This document shows, piece by piece, positions 1-5,456 of a DNA stretch of 7,416 nt (position 1 is its first letter; every line of letters begins with the position of its first letter). Position numbers and translations under genes: made by a program. The DNA is from Deltaproteobacteria bacterium. Lineage in GTDB: Bacteria; Desulfobacterota; Desulfobulbia; Desulfobulbales; Desulfobulbaceae. The stretch is taken from positions 1-7,416 of the forward strand of contig JAJRVA010000244.1 in assembly GCA_024277485.1 (NCBI GenBank), in the 5' to 3' direction. The notes under the pieces are model-generated. The model saw only the letters and a program-made list of their open reading frames with translations, did not search any database and was not told the DNA's origin.

Positions 1-1151
1 TATATCCTCGCCTTGTCCTGGGCCAGGTAGGTCTCGTAGCCGCCAAAGAGCTCATCGCCGCCGTCGCCGCTTAAGGCAACGGTTACATGCTTTCTTGCCA
101 GGCGGGAAACCAGGTAGGTTGGAAAGATGGAAAAATCCCCGATGGGATCATCCATGAAGTGCATGAGCTTTTCAAAGAGCTGCACCACATCAGGTCTGAT
201 AATTTCGTCCCTGTGATCCACACCCAGGTGGTCTGCCACTTTTCTGGCCCAGCCGAGCTCATTGTAGGTGGGGTCGTCGAAACCGATGCTGAATGTCCGG
301 GCCTCCTCTCCCATGGTCGCGGCAATGAGCGACGAATCCACCCCGCCGGACAGAAACGCGCCAAGGGGCACATCGCTTATCATCTGCATGCGGGTGGATT
401 TTTGTATCTGGGCCAGGACACGCTCTTCCCACTCATTGTCCGAGAGATGCATATTTTCATCCGACCGTCCAGGGATGTCCCAGAAAGATTCCGGGACGCA
501 TGAGGGATTTTTGAGATCAAGAGAGAGCATCTCTCCCGGCAGGAGCTTGTGAATACCCTGCAGAAGCGTGCCCTCGCCCGGGACATATTCCCAGGAGAGA
601 AAGGCGGCCAGCCCCTCCATGTTCAGGGTAGGCTCGACAAGTCCGCTTTGAAGCAGCGATTTTATTTCCGAGCCGAAGACAAGGTGTCTGCCGTTAAAAA
701 AATAGTACAGGGGCTTGATGCCGATATGGTCCCGGGCAAGGATGAACCTGTGGTTGCGGCTGTCATGCAGGGCAATGACAAACATGCCGTTTAACCGGGC
801 CGGGAACGCGTCGCCGAACTCCTCATACCCGTGGACGATAACCTCGGTATCGGTTTTGGTTGCGAAGCGGTGTCCGCGCTGCGCAAGCTCTTTCTTCAGT
901 TCCGGGAAGTTGTAGATTTCACCGTTGTAAACGGTCCAGACGGTTTTGTCTTCATTGGAGATAGGCTGGGTACCGCCCGCAAGATCAATAATGGAGAGGC
1001 GGCGCATGCCCATGGCAACGCCGTCCCGCAGATCCATGCCGTCCTCGTCCGGTCCCCGGTGAAACAGAGTCTGGACCATCGCGTTAAGCCGTGCATGATC
1101 CGACTCCTCGTTGTGTCCGCTGAAACGGATAAAACCTGTAATCCCGCACAT
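1..1151 (-). CDS. Asparagine-synthetase-like glutamine amidotransferase, partial (C-terminal end off the left edge)
   Basis: This class II glutamine amidotransferase joined to an ATP-dependent synthetase domain takes ammonia from glutamine and transfers it to an acyl-adenylate in the cytoplasm. The first 383 residues are visible. Cys2 (MCGITG) becomes the N-terminal nucleophile after Met removal. Glutamine-site motifs follow: RRLSIID at 50-56, NGEIYN at 76-81 and Asp101 in TDTEV. The synthetase domain carries the pyrophosphate loop SGGVDSS (268-274) and SGDGGDE (361-367), both canonical, so the visible part looks catalytically intact. The remaining C-terminal part (roughly 250 residues in relatives) lies beyond base 1. 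The ATG at 1151-1149 shares its A with the TGA of the upstream glycosyltransferase (TGATG), which implies translational coupling; no good Shine-Dalgarno is seen. In EPS loci such proteins are usually labelled asparagine synthase, but amidation of a sugar carboxylate is equally possible. The family is certain; the substrate is inferred. Confidence 0.95.
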   Translation of the reverse strand, partial: MCGITGFIRFSGHNEESDHARLNAMVQTLFHRGPDEDGMDLRDGVAMGMRRLSIIDLAGGTQPISNEDKTVWTVYNGEIYNFPELKKELAQRGHRFATKTDTEVIVHGYEEFGDAFPARLNGMFVIALHDSRNHRFILARDHIGIKPLYYFFNGRHLVFGSEIKSLLQSGLVEPTLNMEGLAAFLSWEYVPGEGTLLQGIHKLLPGEMLSLDLKNPSCVPESFWDIPGRSDENMHLSDNEWEERVLAQIQKSTRMQMISDVPLGAFLSGGVDSSLIAATMGEEARTFSIGFDDPTYNELGWARKVADHLGVDHRDEIIRPDVVQLFEKLMHFMDDPIGDFSIFPTYLVSRLARKHVTVALSGDGGDELFGGYETYLAQDKARI

Positions 1152-2338
1152 CAGGAAAGCAGCTCCAGTACCTGGCGCAGTTTTTTGACATAGACCGTGC
1201 GGGAGTACTCCCTGTCGTAGAGCTGCCTGGCCTGCTCAGCCTTTATCCTGCCTTCCTCACCGGGCCCGATGGCCTCAAGGATGCCCCGGGCCATATCACG
1301 GGGATCAAGGTCGACCAGGAAGGCCACTTCATCAGTCAGAACCTGGGTGTGGGAGTAAATGGACGTGGCGACCAGGGGGATGCCGGAAGCGATCTGCTCA
1401 TAGATCTTGAGCGGTGTGTTGGTGCCGCTGCTCCTGGGGGAAACCAGGACCGATGCTTTTTTCGTGTAGGCCCTGGCAACGGACTGGGGAACCCGGCCGG
1501 TAAAGATGATCTGGCCGGAGACATTGAGCTCTTCCGCAAGCGAGGCGTATTCCCGGACCTGTTTGTCCGTGCCGCCGACAATGATAAAGCCGACCGCAGG
1601 GTTCTGCCCGGCAACATGGGAAATGGATTGAATCAACACGTCAATGCCCTGGTAGCTTTCCAGGGTGCCGGCATAGACAACACAGTGGGCAAACGATTCC
1701 GGTACCGGTACCGGCAGTGCGGTATCAGTTTCACCGGCCTGCCTGTCTGCCGTGTTCCCGGCCAGCCTGACCGGCTCAAGAATGGAGTTTTCAATCAGGA
1801 AGTTTTTGTTGTTCCCCGGCAGCACTGAGTTGACATAGTTATACAGGTCCGGGCAGATGGTGATGATGGCTTCGCTCCTGGCAAGGCTTTTGTTTTCAAG
1901 CCATTCAAAAGTTTTGAGGAGCATCTTGTTTTTCGAGAATTCAAAATTGCTCAGCTGTTGGGGGAGGCTCGAGTGCATGTCATAGAGCAGCTTGAACCTG
2001 AAGAACGGCTTGAAGAGCAGGGCGAAAAAGACCGCCTCTTCATGGGCGTGAACGATATCGTAGCGGTTGAAGATGAGCAGGCCAAGCATCCGGAAAAAGA
2101 TAAAAATATCATTAAACAGCTTCAGTGGTGACGGGCCGATCTTGATCGGTCCTAAAAATGAAAAGGGTGGCGTCCTGAAAAACCTGACTCCCGGGATGTC
2201 CACATCCTGCCCCTGTCCGTAGGTGAGAAAGTCTATCTCCGCTCCCAGTTCGGAGCTGATCAGGGTCCGGTAGTACACGCTGAAAGGCGTGCCGCGCGGG
2301 GAGAAAAAGGGTTGCGGTGCAATGACAAGGGTTTTCAT
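1151..2338 (-). CDS. Family 4 glycosyltransferase (GT-B fold), EPS type
   Basis: Predicted 395-residue cytoplasmic or membrane-associated glycosyltransferase that transfers a sugar from a nucleotide-sugar donor to an EPS precursor. The N-terminal domain opens with MKTLVIAPQPFFSPRGTPFS, the beta1/glycine-loop signature of exopolysaccharide GT4 enzymes. DVDIPGVRFFR (45-55), DIVHAHEE (94-101) and LLYDMHSS (117-124) follow. The C-terminal donor domain has VYAGTLESYQGIDVL (221-235), IIFTGRVP (277-284) and SSGTNTPLKIYEQIASG (303-319). This last is the donor-phosphate/EX7E region, with Glu314 and an atypical NTPLKIYE in place of the usual first Glu. A variable Pro/Val-rich linker (about 193-216) separates the domains. 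The ATG at 2338 fits the conserved family N-terminus. A TTG at 2377 would add 13 poor residues and overlap the upstream gene. The start lies 7 bp after the upstream stop with no clear Shine-Dalgarno, so it is probably translated by coupling. Donor and acceptor cannot be read from the sequence. Confidence 0.93.
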   Translation of the reverse strand: MKTLVIAPQPFFSPRGTPFSVYYRTLISSELGAEIDFLTYGQGQDVDIPGVRFFRTPPFSFLGPIKIGPSPLKLFNDIFIFFRMLGLLIFNRYDIVHAHEEAVFFALLFKPFFRFKLLYDMHSSLPQQLSNFEFSKNKMLLKTFEWLENKSLARSEAIITICPDLYNYVNSVLPGNNKNFLIENSILEPVRLAGNTADRQAGETDTALPVPVPESFAHCVVYAGTLESYQGIDVLIQSISHVAGQNPAVGFIIVGGTDKQVREYASLAEELNVSGQIIFTGRVPQSVARAYTKKASVLVSPRSSGTNTPLKIYEQIASGIPLVATSIYSHTQVLTDEVAFLVDLDPRDMARGILEAIGPGEEGRIKAEQARQLYDREYSRTVYVKKLRQVLELLS

Positions 2339-2345
2339 AGGCAGT

Positions 2346-3182
2346 CTATTTTTCTTTTTTAGAGAGCTGCATAGCAATCTGATGATGGAGAAACGGTATC
2401 AGGCGTTCTGTTTTCCCGTACGGTATGATGGTTGTCATGTTGGCGGTGAGCAGCGCGCGTAGAGAGGAGAAGGGGTATGCCGGATCTATTTCACCGGCCA
2501 GGGAAAAACCATAACCGCCTGCTTTTTTCTCCTGGCCGTCAAAGGGCAGCGGGTCACTGCCGGGTAGATTACGGATGGAGTTCCGGCCGGCCAGCGAAAA
2601 AGTCGCGGGAAGAGGCCAGAAAAAGGGGCGGTTGCCATTATCACCTAAAAAAAGAGGATTTTCGGGCTGCGCCGCAATAATGTCCCGGATGATTTTGCCT
2701 CTTTTACCAAGCCATTTTCCGGCGCCCCAGGGCAAAACCCGCAGACAGTCACCTTCGGCAAGTTCGTCAAGTACGGTCTGTATCGGTCTGCCGTCAGGAA
2801 AAGGTTTTTCCAGGCCAAGGGCTAAAACCTCAAGCGACTCAGCCGTTACAATCTGTCGTCCGGCGACAAGGAACAGTGAGTCCCCTTCCTGTTTTTTCAG
2901 GCGCAGGCAGTTGCTGTCTCCGGTGCCGGCTGCGGTGAACCCCGCAATACCATTCCGGCCCTTGTTCATCAATGTCTTCCAGCTGCCGAACCAGTCTGCG
3001 CCTGCTGATTCCGTCAGAAAAAGAAAGCATGCCGCCTTTCCCCGGTGCAGCATGCTCTTTTGCTGCGCCTGGAAATTATGCAGGGCACTCTCAAAAAGCC
3101 TGGGGATTTGATAACACGCATGAATATGGACATGCCCGTCCCCGAGAATCCGGGCGGCAGCTTCTGTGTTCTTTTTTTTCAT
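2346..3182 (-). CDS. Uncharacterised protein with metal-hydrolase-like HxHxH motif
   Basis: A 278-residue soluble protein, first gene of the leftward operon; I cannot name its function. It has no signal peptide or membrane segment. Near the N-terminus is GDGHVHIH (14-21), a His-x-His-x-His cluster like the first-strand metal ligands of PHP and amidohydrolase TIM barrels. Later come VLPWGAGKWLGKRG (149-162), FLGDNGNRPFFWP (178-190) and LPGSDPLPF (206-214). The GSDPLP element resembles the GSDxH metal-ligand turn near the end of those barrels. These motifs at both ends suggest a barrel hydrolase or a degenerate derivative; this is inference. The ATG at 3182 is chosen because GGAG (3190-3187) precedes it by 4 nt and a promoter lies upstream. 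A GTG at 3215 would leave a leader of only about 5 nt. Position ahead of a glycosyltransferase and an amidotransferase suggests a role in polysaccharide synthesis or modification, for example deacetylation or removal of another group. Confidence 0.88.
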   Translation of the reverse strand: MKKKNTEAAARILGDGHVHIHACYQIPRLFESALHNFQAQQKSMLHRGKAACFLFLTESAGADWFGSWKTLMNKGRNGIAGFTAAGTGDSNCLRLKKQEGDSLFLVAGRQIVTAESLEVLALGLEKPFPDGRPIQTVLDELAEGDCLRVLPWGAGKWLGKRGKIIRDIIAAQPENPLFLGDNGNRPFFWPLPATFSLAGRNSIRNLPGSDPLPFDGQEKKAGGYGFSLAGEIDPAYPFSSLRALLTANMTTIIPYGKTERLIPFLHHQIAMQLSKKEK

Positions 3183-3186
3183 TTCA

Positions 3187-3190
3187 CTCC
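3187..3190 (-). promoter_or_regulatory. Ribosome binding site that decides the start of the HxHxH gene
   Basis: On the minus strand CCGGAGTGAAATG places GGAG 4 nt ahead of the ATG at 3182. This is the only convincing Shine-Dalgarno near the gene start and favours this ATG over the in-frame GTG at 3215. Confidence 0.7.
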
Positions 3191-3226
3191 GGCTGTTGCA
3201 GAAACAGGTAATCACGTAAATCTAAA

Positions 3227-3255
3227 AGTATGACTAAAAAAGGCCCGGGTGTCAA
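3227..3255 (-). promoter_or_regulatory. Sigma70-type promoter for the leftward operon
   Basis: Reading the minus strand, a perfect TTGACA (3255-3250) is followed by a 17-bp spacer and then CATACT (3232-3227), which matches TATAAT at four of six positions. Transcription would start near 3219-3222 and give a leader of about 38 nt before the ATG at 3182. The spacer holds CCCGGG and a run of six T. This is the best housekeeping promoter in the window and should drive the HxHxH protein, the glycosyltransferase and the first amidotransferase together. Confidence 0.75.
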
Positions 3256-3263
3256 CCTCTTCG

Positions 3264-3276
3264 CCTGATTATCAGG
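3264..3276. promoter_or_regulatory. Perfect 13-bp odd palindrome, possible operator
   Basis: CCTGAT-T-ATCAGG is a perfect palindrome around a central T. It lies just upstream of the leftward -35 box and abuts the -24 GG of the rightward sigma54-like element, so a bound protein could affect both promoters. Its bottom strand contains GATAATCAGG, which recurs exactly at 3375-3384. The binding protein is unknown. Confidence 0.45.
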
Positions 3277-3290
3277 GCAATTATGTTGCT
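3275..3290 (+). promoter_or_regulatory. Sigma54-like (-24/-12) promoter for the rightward operon
   Basis: The element GGGCAATTATGTTGCT has the invariant GG (3276-3277), exactly 10 intervening bases, and GC (3288-3289), with a perfect TTGCT -12 block. Against TGGCACR-N4-TTGCW it matches 9 of 12 specified positions; the misses are the first T and the C and R after GGCA. The start would be near 3301, giving a leader of about 121 nt. Sigma54 control is known for some EPS/PEP-CTERM loci, through PrsK/PrsR-type regulators, which makes this plausible. A weak overlapping sigma70 alternative (TTGCTT at 3286-3291, TAGTAA at 3309-3314, 17-bp spacer) cannot be excluded. Confidence 0.45.
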
Positions 3291-3324
3291 TTTTAGCGGG
3301 GAATTCAGTAGTAAAAAGAGTTTC

Positions 3325-3342
3325 TCCGCATTGTATGGCGGA
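3325..3342 (+). other. Hairpin in the predicted leader of the rightward operon
   Basis: TCCGC (3325-3329) pairs with GCGGA (3338-3342). The stem extends by AT/AT with one bulged G (3337) and leaves a 3-nt loop. The GGCGGA on its right arm is repeated at 3346-3351. No T-tract follows, so it is not an intrinsic terminator. It may be a leader structure or a protein site, or chance. Confidence 0.3.
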
Positions 3343-3380
3343 CAGGGCGGAAAGTTTAATGGATCAGAATTGGAGATAAT

Positions 3381-3405
3381 CAGGTGAATACCAGTATTCA
3401 ACCTG
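3381..3405 (+). other. Hairpin directly ahead of the ribosome-binding site of the second amidotransferase gene
   Basis: CAGGTGAATA (3381-3390) pairs with TATTCAACCTG (3395-3405), giving ten base pairs with one bulged A (3400) and a CCAG loop. It ends 5 nt before the AGG at 3411-3413. In RNA it would leave the ribosome-binding site exposed but could affect access or stability; in DNA it could be an operator. Its left arm overlaps the second GATAATCAGG copy. Confidence 0.4.
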
Positions 3406-3410
3406 ACGGC

Positions 3411-3414
3411 AGGT
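3411..3414 (+). promoter_or_regulatory. Ribosome binding site of the second amidotransferase gene
   Basis: AGGT at 3411-3414 lies 7 nt before the ATG at 3422, a good spacing. It supports the start that places the catalytic Cys at residue 2, as the family requires. Confidence 0.65.
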
Positions 3415-3421
3415 AAAAATA

Positions 3422-5359
3422 ATGTGTGGTATTACCGGAAAATACAGCACTCGAAAGGTTGCTGAAGGAGAGCTCAGGGCAATGGCCGGAGCCATTGCCC
3501 ATCGGGGCCCTGATGATGAGGGTTTTTTTGTTAAAGGACCCATGGGGCTCGCTCATCGTCGCTTGAGTATTATTGACCTTACGACGGGCCGGCAGCCCAT
3601 TTCCAATGAAGATGATTCTGTCTGGATAGTCTTTAACGGTGAGATCTATAATTTTCCGCCGTTGAAAAAAGAGCTGGAAGCCAAGGGACACCGCTTCAAA
3701 ACAGCCACGGATACCGAAGTGATCATCCACCTGTATGAAGAAATGGGAGAGAGGTGTGTTGAGCGGCTCAACGGCATGTTTGCTTTCGCCATCTGGGATG
3801 AGAAAAAGCAGCAGCTCTTTTTAGCCCGGGACCGGATCGGCCAGAAACCACTTTTTTACATGGAAAATAATGGAGATTTCCTCTTCGGCTCCGAGGTCAA
3901 GAGTATCCTGGCGGCAGACGATGTTCCCAGAAAAATAAATTACCTGGCCATGCATCACTACCTGTCGCTGCGTTTCATCCCTGAACCGCATACCATGTTT
4001 GACGGGATCAGGAAGCTTGCGGCCGGCCACACACTTCTGTACAGGAACGGCAGGATAACTGTCAATCGGTACTGGGATCTTGATTTTACCGATAAACTGC
4101 ACCTGTCGGAGGCAGAGTTTCTTGAAGGCCTGGACCATGAACTGTCCAGGGCTGTCACGTCGCACCTGATCAGTGATGTCCCGGTCGGGGCGTTTTTAAG
4201 CGGCGGCATGGATACCAGCACGGTGGTGGCCCTGATGGCCAAAAGTCAGGACAAGCCGTTTCAGACCTTTGCCATTGGTGTTAAAGAACAGGACTTCAAC
4301 GAGCTTCCTTTTGCCAGGATAGTATCTGACTACTTTCATACCAACCACGTTGAAGAGGTTGTGTCCGCAAGCCTGGTGGACCTGATGCCCAAAATTGTCT
4401 GGCACCTGGACGAACCCTCGGATTCCATTGCCGCGTGCATGTACCAGTCAGCACGTCTGGCTGCACAGCACGTGAAGGTCGTCATGGGGGGGGACGGTGG
4501 GGATGAGCTTTTTGCCGGCTTTGACCGGTACATGGGAGTGGGGTATATCAACCTCTACACCATGATCCCTGCAATGCTGAGACATAAGGTGCTGCGACCG
4601 CTGTTTCAGGCCATGCCTGACAGCTTCACCTATAAGAGCATGGTGCAGAAACTCCGCTGGATGGATCAGTTGTCGGACTTTACGGCAGGTGAACGGTACG
4701 CCGAGGCAACCGCCTTTTTTCGTTTCAGTCATCAGCAGAAGGGAAGGCTGTTTTCCCCAGACCTGTGGCAGAGCCTGAAGGATGTCGATTCCAACCAGGT
4801 TATTGTTGACCATTACAACAAGCCCAATGCCGAGGACTCAATTGATAAGATGCTCTACGCGGATTTCATGACCAGGCTTTCCGAACATACGCTCATGCTG
4901 ACCGACAGGATGAACATGGCCTTCAGTCTGGAGGCACGCTCACCGTTTCTCGATCATGAGCTGGTCGAGTACCTGGCACGGTTTCCCAGCCGCCTCAAGA
5001 TCAAGGGCAGGCAGTTGAAATATATACTGCGGAAATATGCGGAAAGGCACCTGCCGGAGGAAATCCTGAAGAGGAAAAAACAGGGCTTCATGTTCCCGGT
5101 CGCCTACTGGTTCCGGAATGAACTCTATCCGTTTGTCCGCGACCAGCTTGAGAACTCGTATTTTGTGCGGGAGGGGCTGTTTGACCGCAGTCAGGTGATG
5201 CAGCTTGTTGATGATCACCGGAATAATCGTGATGACAACCATGTCCGTCTCTGGATGCTGCTCAACATGGAAGTCTGGCATCAGCTGTATATAGAGCAGA
5301 TTGATGTCGAGTCGGTGAAGGAAAAACTCCGCCGGAGTGCCGGGCTGAAGGTGTCATGA
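3422..5359 (+). CDS. Asparagine-synthetase-like glutamine amidotransferase, complete
   Basis: A full-length 645-residue class II glutamine amidotransferase/synthetase, near the usual size for EPS-associated members. Cys2 (MCGITG) is the glutaminase nucleophile. RRLSIID (46-52), NGEIYN (72-77) and Asp97 in TDTEV form the glutamine pocket. The synthetase domain has LSGGMDTS (259-266), a pyrophosphate loop with Thr where Ser is usual, then GGDGGDE (356-362). The C-terminal block LTDRMNMAFSLEARSPFLDH (493-512) and KKQGF (552-556) are typical. No soluble-enzyme element is missing, so it should be active in the cytoplasm. It is paralogous to the first amidotransferase: over residues 46-85, 32 of 40 positions match residues 50-89 of that protein. 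It leads the rightward operon, 97 bp ahead of an O-acyltransferase gene, which suggests a polysaccharide precursor as substrate rather than only free aspartate. Free asparagine synthesis remains possible. An 8-G run (4486-4493) falls in the codons for the GGDGGDE motif. Confidence 0.96.
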   Translation: MCGITGKYSTRKVAEGELRAMAGAIAHRGPDDEGFFVKGPMGLAHRRLSIIDLTTGRQPISNEDDSVWIVFNGEIYNFPPLKKELEAKGHRFKTATDTEVIIHLYEEMGERCVERLNGMFAFAIWDEKKQQLFLARDRIGQKPLFYMENNGDFLFGSEVKSILAADDVPRKINYLAMHHYLSLRFIPEPHTMFDGIRKLAAGHTLLYRNGRITVNRYWDLDFTDKLHLSEAEFLEGLDHELSRAVTSHLISDVPVGAFLSGGMDTSTVVALMAKSQDKPFQTFAIGVKEQDFNELPFARIVSDYFHTNHVEEVVSASLVDLMPKIVWHLDEPSDSIAACMYQSARLAAQHVKVVMGGDGGDELFAGFDRYMGVGYINLYTMIPAMLRHKVLRPLFQAMPDSFTYKSMVQKLRWMDQLSDFTAGERYAEATAFFRFSHQQKGRLFSPDLWQSLKDVDSNQVIVDHYNKPNAEDSIDKMLYADFMTRLSEHTLMLTDRMNMAFSLEARSPFLDHELVEYLARFPSRLKIKGRQLKYILRKYAERHLPEEILKRKKQGFMFPVAYWFRNELYPFVRDQLENSYFVREGLFDRSQVMQLVDDHRNNRDDNHVRLWMLLNMEVWHQLYIEQIDVESVKEKLRRSAGLKVS

Positions 5360-5456
5360 CAGGGGTTGCTGCAGACAGTATGGTTTCCACGGTCCGGCAG
5401 AACAGAGCTTACGGCATCATTTACCCGTGAAATAATCAACTTTTCAGCCTCAGGCC
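5360..5456. other. 97-bp gap between amidotransferase and O-acyltransferase genes
   Basis: I see no intrinsic terminator and no convincing sigma70 or sigma54 promoter here. An in-frame TAA at 5433-5435 with no start codon after it rules out an earlier start for the downstream gene. The two genes are probably co-transcribed. Confidence 0.5.

Noticed and set aside
87..503. Plus-strand open frame of 138 codons at the left end
   Set aside because: The minus-strand frame here encodes the synthetase domain with SGGVDSS and SGDGGDE, so this is a shadow.
1349..1828. Open frame of 159 codons on the plus strand inside the glycosyltransferase gene
   Set aside because: It is antisense to a gene with clear GT4 motifs, and its translation shows no recognisable domain.
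2339..2377. Earlier TTG start (2377) for the glycosyltransferase
   Set aside because: It would overlap the upstream gene by 32 bp and add 13 residues ahead of the conserved MKTLVIAPQP N-terminus.
2575..3111. Open frame of 178 codons on the plus strand opposite the HxHxH gene
   Set aside because: Its product is rich in Arg, Ser and Pro with no motif, whereas the minus strand has a promoter, a ribosome-binding site and coherent motifs.
3183..3215. Earlier GTG start (3215) for the HxHxH gene
   Set aside because: It would lie about 5 nt after the predicted transcription start, has no Shine-Dalgarno, and adds residues before the conserved region.
3325..3342. Intrinsic terminator at the TCCGC/GCGGA hairpin
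   Set aside because: The stem is short and no T-tract follows on either strand.
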